Shown: piece after piece, positions 37,001 to 48,500 of the stretch
How positions within the stretch are numbered: position 1 is the stretch's first letter
Layout: every line of letters starts with the position of its first letter
Source: Owenia fusiformis
Taxonomy: Eukaryota > Annelida > Polychaeta > Sabellida > Oweniidae
Assembly (NCBI GenBank): GCA_903813345.2
Contig: CAIIXF020000010.1
Coordinates: 4,333,169 to 4,397,168 of the forward strand
DNA: 64,000 nucleotides
Direction: 5' to 3'
Translations under genes and position numbers: made by a program
The notes under the pieces: model-generated
Databases searched by the model: none
Seen by the model: only the letters and a program-made list of their open reading frames with translations
Told to the model about the DNA's origin: nothing

Positions 37001-40000
37001 ACAGTCTTACACTAATACAGGGTGGTCCAAAAAAATGGGACACTCGTATTTCAAAAATAAAAAATATTGATTTTCTATATGAAACATGTCATATTATATA
37101 CCAATGGATAGGGAATTTACTCATCTTTAATTTGGTATATCATAAGTTCAAATCTATTATAATGTCTGTCAACCAGCGTCCATAATATAAATGACGTCAT
37201 TTTCGTTCCAAAACGGGGTTTCCGAAACTTGCAAAAACCAAATTTTATTGTCAACTTTATTTACATAAACAGACGTTCAATATGTCCACCATTTTGATCA
37301 ATTGTAGCCCTTAATTTTGGCCTAGACTGGTCAATAGCATCATGATATGCTGTTGAGACAATGAATTTCACTTCTCAATAATTCTGTCCTTCAGGAACTG
37401 AATATATATAATAGTAAAGGATTTATAGTACACTAATTCTGTTAGTTCTCCCAATACGTGGTTGTCGCATCGCAGATGTTGGGTAATCGGGTGATCTGGG
37501 GAGGCAGTGATTAACAGATTAAGGGGGGATGGATCTAGGCACCTTTTCTTTTAACTACTTGACACTCTTGTGGGATCTAGCCCCATCTTGTTGGAAAATG
37601 TAATGATTTGAAAATGAGCTCATATCAGGATGGTCCAAAATCAGCATAATTGGGTCATCCGATATCAACGTCTGCGATGACCACATATTGAGAGAACTAA
37701 CTTACGTCTACTCAGTCAGGAGTAATTATGGTATTATTGAGAAGTGAAATTCATTGTCTCATCAGCACATCAATGATGCTATTGACCAGTTTAGGTCAAA
37801 ATTGAGGGCTACATTTGATCAAAATGGTGGGCATATTGAATATCTGTTTATGTAAATAAAGTTGACAAAAAACTTGGTTTTTGCAAGTTTTGGAGAACCC
37901 GTTTTGAAATGAAAATGACGTCATTTATATTATGGACGCTGGTTGACAGACATTATAATTAATTTGAACTTATGATATACCAAATTAAAGATAAGTAAAT
38001 TCCCTATCTACTGGTATATAATATGACATGTTTTCATCAAGAAAATCAATATTTATTTTTGAAATACGAGTGTCCCATTTTTTTGGACCACCCTGTATAA
38101 GACGTCTCAACCAAAACGTCTCGGAACCCTAGTCATAGCAAGACTTCTTACAAAGATCCATGCATTGGTATTAGCTAGAAGCTCTTAAAACCGGGTTTCA
38201 AATGTATTGCGAAGAACGAAAAACAGCATCCAAAGCAGAAAAATAATCTTTATTTTGGCAGATCTTTCTTCTAAGTTTTTTTTCATAAGCCGCAAACCTT
38301 GCCAAACGTTTTCTGGATTTTAATTGCTTCCTTGATCCGGACGTATTTCTAAAAAATGTTTTTCTTAAAAGTGGAAACGGGATCGCCAACGCAATAAACT
38401 GTGACTTAACAGTCCATTAGCCAGTGTTGGGCTGGTTCTTTCATTTTTCGTTGAGAGCTACCTACGTACAGCCCTAGACCTCTTGGGAAACAAGTGTAAA
38501 CTGAAATATATTTTGTAAAACGTCTTGAAAACATACTAATGTAACCTCGCTTGAATTTTGAAAGAGCTCTTAGCGAAGACGCCTTGGAATGGTTTGTACA
38601 GTGTAAATGGGATTATAACACAGCCAATCTGTAACAGTACCGTAAGATACCGTTTTGGTTACGGTACTGACGGTACCGTGAAATAATAATGGTACCGTAT
38701 GGTACAGTAGAGTAAAACAGTACCATATGGTACCGTGAACAGTGTACGACGCCATACTCAAATGGTACCGTACGGTACCATACTCTATCATGTACCGTCC
38801 CGTGATTTTACAGTGCGGATAGGGGGTGTAGACCCGTAGCCATGCAGGGGTCTCGGGTTCGGCTCGAATCCCCCTGACCTAAGAATCTTTGAAAATCATG
38901 TAGCTTTCAACATTCTGGGCACTTTTCAAGTGATTTTGGGCCTAGGTTGTCAAATGTGAACCCCTGGACTTTTTTAAAACAAAAGCTGGCTACTGGCCTG
39001 ACATCATTCTTCATTTTGTTAATAATGTTTCTACACATACACTGGTGGTCCACATGATTATGCTGGTTACCGAAACGGTTCGTTTTGGTAACAAAATGTC
39101 GGAACATCGAAGGTACAATTTTTCTTTTTTCCTTATTTCTCACGTTGTAGGCAGAATTCCCACGACATTTTTAACACAAACATGTATCAGTATCATATGT
39201 TTAAGAAAATGTACATATTTGCGAACAAATAGTTCAGGAGACAACATAATCGTCGATTTAATTCCTCACTTAAGTTACATATTTTCCAAAACCAGTTAAG
39301 ATTGCACTTTTAACCCAAACCGTTTATGTAACTTAAATGAGGAATTAAATCGACGATTCTGTTGTCTTCTGAGCTATTTTTCCGCAAACATGTACATTTT
39401 CTAAAACATATGATGCTGATACACGTTTGTGAGAAAAAACGTCGTTGGGATTCTGCCTACAACGCGTGAAATAAGGAAAACAGAAAAATCGTACCTTCGA
39501 CGTTCCGACATTTTGTTACCAAAACGAACCGTTTCGGTAACCAGCGTAATCGAGCGGATCACCAGTGACATAGAGATATACAGGGGATGCAAGATGAACG
39601 TACATATGCAAAGTGCAATCATCCCGCCGATTGGCATCAGCATCCACACCACGCCGTACAATGCAACGGACTCTGCAAATCCATTTAAGAATCCACCTCC
39701 AACAGCGCTTGCTAAAAGTACAAAAACCTTTATAATTAGTGGGGCACCCTTGCTACAGTACCTCTAAAACGTGTTTCACTTGGGAGGTGTTCCACTTGCC
39801 CATTACCTCACTTTGTCATTCAATTTGAATCACAGGTTACCGTTAGAACATTAAAGGAGTCCAGGACGACACTCAACACATTATAAACGAGACGAAACGA
39901 GTCATTTTGTTGTATAAAAATGTTTTATACGTTATAAGGATGTACCATGCTTCCATCTCATTTTGTGCATTTTGAAGGTCACGTTGACATAATGCATCTA

Positions 40001-40335
40001 CTAGCTGTACAATGTATAAGGGTTTGCCTTTTTCATGATTATCTATTCAAATAAATACACTTTTTTAAATATACTTTACATTGTGAATTTAGTTCATGTC
40101 TGATTTGTAAACCCAACGCCTGCATTTTGCAATAATTATCACGAAATAGGAATAAAATGGTCAAACCTGCCATAGATATAATTCCGACACCAAGGTTCAG
40201 TTGCCTCCCAGCCACCAATGACCTCTCTGTCTCAGATGCTCCTTCTGTCTTTGTGTATTTTGCTGCCAGTATTCCAATAAGAAGAATTATGACGTAAAAT
40301 ACTACTAAGACCACACCTCCCGCTACGTCTACCAT
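31058..40335 (-). CDS. SLC5A7: High-affinity choline transporter-like SLC5 protein, 9 exons
   Basis: Sodium-coupled solute symporter closest to the choline transporter CHT1, which takes choline back into cholinergic terminals. Exons: 40335-40167, 39711-39604, 36882-36727, 36398-36250, 36066-35932, 34848-34695, 32972-32868, 31881-31775 and 31597-31058. All are GT-AG with matching phases: 1623 nt, 540 residues (CHT1 of vertebrates is about 580). Segments aligning with CHT1 include VAGRQLNLGVGIISMAG, YLTMLDPFNEKYGK, IVWAAAILSALG, AVAYTDVVEL, VPWQCFIQRFLSAKS, NEANMILPLVI and TAAVMSSIDSAILGSS. About 13 hydrophobic segments are predicted by eye, with a short acidic C-terminal tail. Intron 2 (2.7 kb) and intron 6 (1.7 kb) are swollen by transposons. 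Family assignment is firm; substrate is inferred. Confidence 0.92.
33103..34112. mobile_element. Inner Tc1/mariner deletion derivative nested in the outer element
   Basis: TA-flanked termini CATGGTGTCCCAAAAAAAAG / CAGTGTGTCCCAAAAAAAAG in inverted orientation, with about 130 bp of paired arms. Between them lies a minus-strand transposase C-terminal fragment. It sits entirely within the element at 33024-34305, so it inserted later. Confidence 0.82.
33450..33770 (-). pseudogene. Tc1/mariner transposase C-terminal fragment
   Basis: This open frame of 106 codons includes FFTTPPRDVDDLRARIVAA and ends near RSRADICIERNGGHVEG, the typical end of Tc1/mariner-type transposases, where an aromatic-rich region precedes a final NGGH(V/F)E motif. 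The HTH domains and the DDE/D catalytic region are missing, so the product is inactive. Confidence 0.8.
36117..36240. repeat. Single arm of the 39040-39567 foldback family, intron 4
   Basis: About 120 bp matching the right arm of the foldback element at 39040-39567, including ATTCTGCCTACAACGCGTGA and GATCACCAGTG. Only one arm is present, beginning 10 bp beyond the exon 4 donor site of the transporter gene. Confidence 0.75.
37018..38095. mobile_element. 1.08-kb near-complete palindrome of mariner type, intron 2
   Basis: TA-flanked (37016-37017, 38096-38097) inverted ends CAGGGTGGTCCAAAAAAATG. The two arms pair for at least 290 bp with few mismatches and, more weakly, for almost the full 480 bp per side. 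Both arms contain the coding remnant of a mariner transposase C-terminus (a frame ending near DQNGGHIE), in opposite orientations. This indicates the element is a fused inverted dimer of one transposon end. Confidence 0.85.
38620..38800. repeat. Cluster of GGTACC palindromes, intron 2
   Basis: About 180 bp densely packed with GGTACCGTA(T/C)GGTAC-type words, many self-complementary. No coding capacity. Confidence 0.75.
39040..39567. mobile_element. Foldback MITE, 528 bp, intron 2
   Basis: Almost perfectly palindromic element from CACTGGTGGTCC to GGATCACCAGTG with about 250-bp arms that share GGTTACCGAAACGGTTCG and GGCAGAATTCCCACGAC-type sequence. A 5-bp direct repeat ACATA flanks it (39035-39039 and 39568-39572). 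It begins 36 bp beyond the exon 2 donor of the transporter gene. There is no ORF of substance. Confidence 0.82.
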
Positions 40336-40578
40336 CTTTGAGATAGAGAGAAATAAATAGGCGTGCCCGAGGTTTAGGTTAAGGTGTCGTTGATCACTTA
40401 TGTTTATCTAAACTGTATAGACTATATATACGTTTCATATGCGAGGTTTGATGGCACATGCTACCGTGATTTGGCTGTGTCACTTACTTGCGTTCGTTCC
40501 ATTTCCAAGGTTCAAATTCATATGTTCATTGCATTCATATTCAATCACATACTTTTCGTATCTCCTTCATGCCAATCG
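40336..40578. promoter_or_regulatory. Upstream region of the choline transporter-like gene
   Basis: 243 bp between the start codon and the next foldback copy. It should contain 5' UTR and proximal promoter if exon 1 is the true first exon. I see no clear TATA box. Confidence 0.3.
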
Positions 40579-40930
40579 CACTGGTGATCCACTCGATTAC
40601 GCTGGTTACCAAAACGGTTCGTTTTGGTAACAAAATGTCGGAACATCCGGAAGGTACGATTTTTCTCGTTTCCTTATTTTACACGTTGTAGGCAGAATTC
40701 CCACGACATTTTTTAACACAAACGTGTATCAGTATCATATGTTTAAGAAAGTGTACATATTTGCGAACAAATAGTTCAGAAGGCAACAGAATCGTCGATT
40801 TACTCCCTCACTTAAGTTACATAAACGGTTTGGGTTAAAAGTGCAGATCTTAACTGATTTTCGAAAAACCGTTTATGTAACTTAAGTGAGGAAGTAAATC
40901 GACGATTCTGTTGTCCTCTGAGCTATTTTT
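40579..40930. mobile_element. Second, truncated copy of the foldback MITE
   Basis: Starts with CACTGGTGATCCACTCG and follows the 39040-39567 sequence through the hairpin tip (near 40850), then breaks off near 40930 without its right terminus. It lies about 240 bp upstream of the transporter start codon. Confidence 0.78.
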
Positions 40931-43195
40931 GATGATTTTGTTAGACGATTTTCTCTTTGGATATTTGTGGAGTTCGTTTAGGCCTTCGTTGAAGGTTATA
41001 CTGGATGAACGTGGTGTAAAAGTGGTTTTGAAAAGTAGCAAATTTCTCTTCATGTAGGTTATTTGTGGTTTATTATTATACATTGATTCTAAAATCATTG
41101 GTGTCTAGTTTTTCAGCGTTTTGGAAATATTCAGATTTATTCCCCATGGTGTAATTTAAAGGGGGGGGACCAGGAAAGCCATATATCATTCCTAGAATAT
41201 AGAGCCAATCATCTTGATTTTTCCAGGTAATCATGTACTTATCATGTCCTACCATTATGACAAGTTTCATTAAAGTTGATCAACTGGTTGCTAGAAATGG
41301 AGATCATATGTTAAAAAGTACACATTTTCGTCAAAATGTAAGATACCCCATGAGACAAAACACATATTATTTTCATGAAATTGGAAGGTATCACCATGAA
41401 ACCATTTTGAAAAACTTATTCAAAGTATATTTGATAATATTAAATCAACTGCTGTTTTATCTTATGCACAGAGTGGAATCTATTGCTGATGATTATATGG
41501 CAATGCAAGTAAATTTAGAAAAGTGATGTGGCACTTTTCCAAAGAATTCTTTATTTGTGTTAAACTTTTTGAAGAAAATAAGTAACTATTTGTCCTGAAA
41601 TTAACAGATATCATTCACATCATTATGTTTGACTATCATGGAAAATTTCATCAGTGTTGGATTACTGGTTACTATGGTTTAAGGGGGGTACAATGAAAGC
41701 CATCTATAATTCCTAGAATATACAGCCATTCATCTTGATATTTACAGGTAATCATCTATTTATAATGCACTACCACTATGACAAGTTTCATTAATGTTTA
41801 ACACTTGGTAGCTATGGTAACAGAAATAATTTATTAAAAAATACACATTAAGGAGATACTATGTATAATTCCTAGAATATTCAATTAATCATCTTGATAT
41901 TTTTGGGCTTTCATCTGCTTATCATGTCTTACCAGTATGAAAAGTGCCATCAATGTTGGTCAATTGGTTGCTATGGTAACAGAAACCATTTCTTAAAAAT
42001 TGCACATCAAGGGGTACTATCTATAATTCCCAGAATATTTAATCAATCATCTTGATATTTACAGGTAATCATCTGCTTACCATGTCCTACCAGTATAACA
42101 AGTGCCATCAATGTTGGTCAAATTGGTTGCTCTGGTAACAGAAATAATTTGTTAAAAAGTGCACATTAAGGGGGTACTATGGAAGCCATGTACAATTCCT
42201 AGAATATTCAATCAATCATCTTGATATTTACGGGTAATCATCCATTTACATGTCCTACCAGTATAACAAGTGCCTTCAATGTTGGTAATTTGGTTGCTAT
42301 GGTAACAGAAATCATTTGTTAAAAGAGTACACATTTTCGTAAAAATCTAAGACTCGTGCAACGTTTGGCATTAAGCACATAATATGTTCATCATTTTGGG
42401 AGAAATAAGCATGGAAACATTTCATAAAACTTATCACATCTCATCAATCACAACAGTGGACGCTTTATTGCCATCACTGGTCATCAACGGACGTTTTACA
42501 CTCAGGGTAATACATGCTGTTTTTTATGTCTGCTGGTTTTTTTCAACTGTTTATTGTTTTTAGAATTCATTCAGAAGCATTTCCAGTATTTTTATTGGGT
42601 GCAATAGTTGTATATATCTCTTAGTTTGTTTATTACAAGTGACGTGGTAACTTGTTGGTGCCAAAATAGAGCCAAATTGGCCAGACCAACCCATTCCACC
42701 TGATGATCTCATAGACATATAGTCACATAAAGATTGCAATGGATGCTTTGACAAAAGTAGTCATTGAAAGATCTATGAATGAGGATTTAGATGCAAATGA
42801 TATAACAGATGGCTAAGTGAGATCAGCTCATAATTTACTATGTCCCTACGCATAATGTGACAGCCGCATTCTGCATAGTTTTATTATTATAAGCAAATAC
42901 AATACATCAAATGGCCCAGATGAAATATCCATTGATTAAATATTATCAGACATACCCAAAATAGTTTTTTTTAATGTTTTCATGCTAATTCCTCCCAATT
43001 TGATGAAGATTTTCAATGTCTTAGGGTGTGTCTTAAAATTTTTCGAAATGTGTACTTTTTTAACAAATAGATTTCTACCCACATTTGACTCACATTGATG
43101 AAACTTGTCATCATGGTAGGACATGATAAGTAGTAGATTGTCTGTAAATATCATAATGATTGTTTTGATATTTAAGGAATTATAAATGGCTTTCA

Positions 43196-43208
43196 TAGTA
43201 CGCCCTAA
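43196..43208. repeat. 13-bp LINE target-site duplication, left
   Basis: TAGTACGCCCTAA, repeated exactly at 47177-47189 immediately after the A-rich LINE tail. It lies in the right arm of the palindrome. Confidence 0.92.
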
Positions 43209-43587
43209 CGATACGCTGACGATACGACCCCCTAATGAACAGGACATTACAAATTACAAAGTCTGCATATTATCAGGAAATTCTTTGGAAATATAACGAA
43301 ATTGGTGAACAATTTTTGGATTATCATACACATGAATACTCAAGGAACAAAAGGATAGTAAAATTTAGGAGTGAAACACTTTATCATCATCACAAATTGA
43401 ATGGATATTTTGTCACAATTTTGAGGAAACAAGTAAGTTGGAACTGACCCAATTTTCCTACATATAAACATTGCTCACATATAAAACAGAAGCACATAAT
43501 TCATATAGTGTAAATAGGCCCACATATAAACATTGACCTTGTAGTAATCACTCATATTGATTGACCACTGTAAGGGACCATCTCAAA

Positions 43588-44943
43588 ATGCCAATAAATA
43601 GAAACTTAACCCTGAAATGCTCATTGAGAGACACTAACTATGCCAAGGAAGGTGACATCCTCCAAGCTTTGGATACAATGGCTATTGGTGAAGATGATAT
43701 CGAAGCCATCCAAATAAACAGAAGAGACATACACATAACGTTTACAAATAAAGAAGCTAAAACTTCTGCACAGACTTTAGGTCTGAACTACAATGGATCA
43801 TTCATTGATTTGTTTGATGTGGAAAACAACACTATTAATGTGACATTAAAGGACATTCCCGTACAGGTATCGAACGGCGTTATTAACGCATACTTGGAAG
43901 GTTATGCTACAGTCCTGAATGAAATACATCATGGATATGTCAAAAAGCCTGATGGAACGAAAACAAAGATCAAAAATGGAATACGATATATAACAGTAAT
44001 GGACATCAAAGAACCTATCCCCAGTGATCCAGTAATAGCTGGATTTAGAGGACGACTCTCGTTCAATGGACAGCCATGCAGAATATGCCAATTAGTGGAA
44101 CATCCGTGGTGGCGATGCCCTCTCAAAGATGTACGTAAATGTTACAAATGTGGCAGTACATCTCATGTCATATCCTCATGTACTGTAGAGGCTGAAAAAG
44201 ATGATAAACAAGTGAATGAAGATGAAGAAAAAGTTGGTGAAAAGGATGAAGATAATAGTGAAGATAAAAGTGAACAGATCAAGACTATTTTGGTAGGGGG
44301 ATCCCTGGCAAAAGGGATTAGCAACCAAGAAAGAAGCTTCATACCATCATGCCAGAGCGGGGCAAAAATTGAAGACATACCAGGTCTATTAGTGAAAACT
44401 TCAACACTAGTGGATGAGGTGAGCAACATTGTCATCCAAGTTGGAAGTAACAATGTTGTCTACAATGAAGAAACACCTGGAATGTGTTTAGAAAAGTATG
44501 ATAGGGTAGTGAAGGATGTACATGTCAAATTTCCCGATTCTAACATCATGATATGTAGCATTCCTCCAACGCATACACTGCCTGGAAAATCCAACAAATC
44601 GAAGGCTAAGGTGACCAAGACCAACAAACTTATTCAAATGATGTGTAAATCAAAAGATTATGCAACCTTCATTGACAATGATAGTTCACTACTCTGCAAT
44701 GAAGGCAAGACATCCCAGAAGGACTACGCCACCAATGACCCCAAGGGAGTACACTTATCCAAACAGGGGTACAGCAAAATTGCAAGAAACATTGTCAGTA
44801 CAATGAAAAATACACCTGAGGTAGCCTGTATGAAAACACCCGTCAGCAACAAACGTAAGGACAGATCTTCACAATCTACCCCTACGTCTGCCGAGAAACA
44901 GCCAGCAACCAAGACCATGAAGCAAATAACCCCTCCACATTAA
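43588..44943 (+). CDS. LINE ORF1 protein with zinc knuckles and SGNH-hydrolase-like domain
   Basis: Intact 451-residue ORF from the ATG at 43588. Nucleic-acid-binding ORF1 of a non-LTR retrotransposon. Residues around 165-200 contain two CCHC-type knuckles (CRICQLVEHPWWRC and CYKCGSTSHVISSC). An acidic linker leads to a domain starting ILVGGSLAKG with the later phrase IQVGSNN, the block I/III pattern of SGNH/GDSL esterases found in ORF1 of CR1/L2- and some Tx1-type LINEs. The catalytic Ser would be in GGSLAKG and the block V DPKGVHLS carries a D-x-x-x-H pair. The C-terminal tail is basic. Confidence 0.85.
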   Translation: MPINRNLTLKCSLRDTNYAKEGDILQALDTMAIGEDDIEAIQINRRDIHITFTNKEAKTSAQTLGLNYNGSFIDLFDVENNTINVTLKDIPVQVSNGVINAYLEGYATVLNEIHHGYVKKPDGTKTKIKNGIRYITVMDIKEPIPSDPVIAGFRGRLSFNGQPCRICQLVEHPWWRCPLKDVRKCYKCGSTSHVISSCTVEAEKDDKQVNEDEEKVGEKDEDNSEDKSEQIKTILVGGSLAKGISNQERSFIPSCQSGAKIEDIPGLLVKTSTLVDEVSNIVIQVGSNNVVYNEETPGMCLEKYDRVVKDVHVKFPDSNIMICSIPPTHTLPGKSNKSKAKVTKTNKLIQMMCKSKDYATFIDNDSSLLCNEGKTSQKDYATNDPKGVHLSKQGYSKIARNIVSTMKNTPEVACMKTPVSNKRKDRSSQSTPTSAEKQPATKTMKQITPPH

Positions 44944-44963
44944 CTCTTAACATTCATTAATTG

Positions 44964-47044
44964 ATGGATTAGTTAAGAATTCTTACCCTCAATGTAAGGG
45001 GGTTAAAAGATAATGCAAAAAGAAGAAAACTTTTTCAATGGCTACAAGACCAGAAACCTGACATTATTTGTTTACAAGAGACTTTTTGTACAACTGATTT
45101 TGTAAAGACTTTTAATTCATATTGGGATGGTAAAGTTTTTCATAGTATCACTGATTCAAATCATTCAAGAGGTGTAGCTATTATGTTGAGTAAAGCCTTA
45201 AGTAATTCTTGTAATGTGAAGAACTATAAATGTCTAGATAATGGAAGGGCGGTTCTAGTAAATGCGGAAATACATAGCAAAATCTATTCTTTTGCCAGTA
45301 TTTATGCTCCTAACAATATTGCAGACAGATGTACGTTTTTCAAAGATATTGATCACTGGATCACTGAAAATTCAATGGATAATGAAAATATTTTTTTAGC
45401 AGGTGATATGAATTGTTGTAGAAATGAAAATGATAGAATATCGCAAAGTAGAGTGAGAGATGATAAAAGTAAACATTCGTTTGAGTATATGATAAGTAAT
45501 TTAAACGTTGTAGATGTTTGGACATCAATGAAGGTCAAAAAACCGGGTTTTACATTCTATGATAAAATTAATAAGTGTAAGAGCAGACTAGACTACATAT
45601 TTAAATCAAAGAATAGTACCTCTCATATCATTAAATCGTATATTCTTCAAGCATTAAACAGAGATCACCGAGCAGTTGTTTGTGATTTCGGAATCAGTAA
45701 AAATGTAAGAGGAAAGGGATATTGGAAGCTTAATGGTAGTTTACTGAATGATATCGAGTATAAACACAAAATTATTGAATGTATTCAAAATGTTAAAAGG
45801 AATTTTGAAAAAATTGACTCAAAACGAGTGTTTTGGGAAATTCTAAAAGCCAAAATAAAGGAAACTTCTATTAGATTCTCTATACAAAGATCTAGAGATG
45901 AGAAAAATGAATGCAAACTTTTACAAGAAAAAATTGACAACATAAACACTTTTATTGAAAGATGTAATAACATTGAAGTATCTAATTCGTTAATAATTAA
46001 AAAAGCAGCTTTTGAATCAAAATTAGATCATATATATGAAAAAAAGGCGAAAGGATTTCAAATTCGGTCAAGGGCGAAATGGGTAGAATATGGTGAAAAA
46101 AGTACAAAGTATTTTTTGAATCTTGAGAAAAAAAGACAAACATCAAATGTTATAAATAAGATTTCTACTGAAAATGGGACTTTTTTAAGAGTGAAGATAT
46201 TTTATGTGAAGCAAAATCGTTTTACCAGAAACTATATTCATCTGATAACATACCCATTGAAGACATAGACGCTTTTTGCAAAATATTAATCTGGATCATA
46301 TTCTAACAGAAACAGAGAAAAATGTATGTGAAAATGAACTTTTACAATCTGAAATAGATTTTGCAGTCAGGAATTTGAAAAGAAACAAAAGTCCAGGAAT
46401 AGATGGTCTTATTCCTGAATTTTACCAATGCTTTTGGGAGGAAATAAAGGAAATCTATTTTTCAGTTTTACAAGAGATTTTTGAAAAGGGGGAAATGAGT
46501 GATTCTATGAGATTATCTGTATTAACTCTATTGTATAAAAAAGGTGATAAGTACATTTTAAACAATTACCGACCAATTAGTCTGTCTAATTATGACTACA
46601 AAATACTTGCTTTTGTTTTGGCAAAAAGATTACAAAAAGTGATAAAAACTTGATTAATATCGACCAGTCTGCATATATTCCTGGCTGTAAATATGTCATG
46701 AATTACACAATATGAAACATATGTTATTTGAATGCATAAAAGTAAGACATGTGTGGCAAGAGTTAAGTGAACAGTTTAAGTGTCAAATTAAATACAAACA
46801 TATTGTTACTGGATTTTTACCAGGGAACAATATCACCAAATTTAGAAATGTCACAATAACAATTCTTGGCATAACAATTTATAATAATTGGTGCAATTTT
46901 TCTGAAGATCATGAAAGTTGGAAAAGATTCGATATAAGAACAGCCTTTGTTACAAATTTACATTTTTATGAATCTATATTCCATGTCATAGAAAGGGAAA
47001 CTGTTTTAGCATTATGGATTAAAAATTTAATCAAAAACTTTTAA
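44964..47044 (+). pseudogene. LINE ORF2 (APE endonuclease + truncated RT), broken
   Basis: The APE-type endonuclease frame runs from about 44973 (LRILTLNVRGL) to about 46190. It has the family motifs CLQET, SIYAPNN, AGDMNC, SRLDYIF and LNRDHRAVVCDF. The first in-frame ATG (44964) is followed one codon later by a TAG, so the start is destroyed. Small frameshifts near 46190 and 46270 lead to the RT N-terminal fragment (46276-46653). The central RT with the catalytic Asp pair is deleted, and a C-terminal segment resumes at 46712 (HMLFECIKVRHVW). Non-functional. Confidence 0.88.
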
Positions 47045-48181
47045 TTCAATATGCCTATACTTTTGATTGATTGTAATTTGATTCTTGTACGGTTGTATTC
47101 ATATTTATTTGTACTCATATATTGTATGTAATATAAGAAAATGATGAAATAAAATAATAAAAAAAATAAAAAAAAATAGTACGCCCTAATGTGTACTTTT
47201 TAACAAATAATTTCTGTTACCATAGCAACTATTTGTCCCGCATTTATGAACTTTGTCATAGTGGAAGAACATGGTGAGTAGACTACCTGTCAATAACAAG
47301 ACGATTGGTTAGATATTCTAGGAATCATATATGGCTTTCATAGTACCTCCCTTAATGTGTACTTTTGAAAAAATGATTTATGTTTCCATAGCAACCAATT
47401 GATACACATTGATGGAAATTGTCATGGTTGTAAGACATGATATGTAGATGATTACCTGTAAATATCAAGATGATTGGCTGTATATTCTAGGAATTATAGA
47501 TGGCTTTCATTGTACCCCCATTAAAAATCATACCAAGGGTTATAAATCTGCATACTATAGTAACCAGTGAACCAACACTGATGAAACTTTCCATGATAGT
47601 CAAACATAATGATGTGAATAATATCTGTAAATAACAGGACAATTGGTTATTTATTTTTTTCAAAAATTTGGACACAAGTTAAGAATTCTTTGGAAAAGTG
47701 CCAAGTCCCCTTTCTAAATTAATTTGCATTGCCATATAATCATGAGCAATAGATTTCACTGTGTGGATAAGATAAAACAGCAGTTGATTTAATATTATCA
47801 AACGTACTCTGAATAAGTTTTCTAAAATGTTTTTATGGTGTTTCTTCCCAATTTCATTAAAATACTATGTGTTTTGTCTCATGGGGTGTCTTACATTTTG
47901 ACGAAATTGTGTACTTTTTGACATATGATATTCGTTTCCATAGCAACCAGTCGACTAACTTTGATGAAACTTATTACTTTTGTAGGACATGATAAGTAAA
48001 TGATTACCTGTAAATATCAAAATGATTTGTTGTAAATTCTAGGAATTTTGCATGTCCTTCCTAGTACCCCCCCCCCCTCAAAATCAAACAAGGGAGGTAT
48101 AAATCTGAATATTTCCAAAACGCTGAAAAAGTAAACACCAGTATTTTCAGAATCAATGTAGAATCATAAACCACAAATTAC

Positions 48182-48475
48182 CTACATAAAGAGAAATTTG
48201 CTATTTTTCAAAACCACTTTTACACCACGCTCATCCAGTATTACACATTTGTGCCTGTGGACGAATGTTGCCGAATTCTTTGGAGATGATGCGATACGGT
48301 TTATCAGTCCAGTGTTGAGGTGAGCATTGGTTTCTCTGTAAATCCATATGTCCTCGTCTTTGGATTCGATAGGTTGCACCAAGCGTTCTGTCGGAAGCAT
48401 CCTCAATCTCGGCCCGAACTTTGTATCAGACTGCTGAGTGTGATTAATGTCTACGCTCTGAACGATTAGGATCAA
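48182..48475 (-). other. Unrecognised coding-like ORF at the palindrome edge
   Basis: 97-codon frame with a non-random composition (LRMLPTERLVQPI, VHRHKCVILDERGVKVVLK). Its last roughly 25 codons lie in the right arm of the palindrome, and a matching plus-strand fragment of the same end occurs at about 40985-41060 in the left arm. It may be the 3' end of a decayed host or transposon gene. I do not recognise the family. Confidence 0.35.
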
Positions 48476-48500
48476 GTGTTGCCATTACGTCGAACGTTCC

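Larger units (their letters stand above)
43209..47176 (+). mobile_element. Internally deleted LINE (Tx1/L1-like), 3968 bp
   Basis: Plus-strand non-LTR retrotransposon with a perfect 13-bp target duplication and an A-rich 3' tail (47140-47176). It has ORF1 (gag-like, zinc knuckles plus esterase-like domain), then ORF2 with an APE endonuclease, the first part of reverse transcriptase (RT), and a C-terminal zinc region. The catalytic centre of RT, including the FADD/YADD motif, is missing between about 46690 and 46710. The Tx1/L1 assignment comes from the RT phrase NKSPGIDGLIPEFYQCFW. The copy cannot move on its own. Confidence 0.9.
40975..48245. repeat. Large imperfect palindrome of about 165-bp tandem repeats, split by a LINE
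   Basis: The left arm (40975-42370) and right arm (42950-43208 plus 47190-48245) are inverted copies. Each contains several units of about 165 bp with the phrases AATCATCTTGATATTTACAG, GTCCTACCA(G/T)TAT(A/G)ACAAG, GGTTGCTATGGTAACAGAAA and TTCCTAGAATAT. The outer ends of both arms carry the same short coding-like segment (TACTGGATGA(A/G)CGTGG). Without the LINE the structure is about 3.3 kb. Confidence 0.82.

Noticed and set aside
38811-38880. tRNA-like sequence with a GGTTCGGCTCGAATCC phrase
   Set aside because: A B-box-like match without acceptor or anticodon stems that pair.
41233-41526. Plus-strand 97-codon ORF
   Set aside because: Falls in the palindrome repeats, and the inverted copy in the right arm does not preserve the frame.
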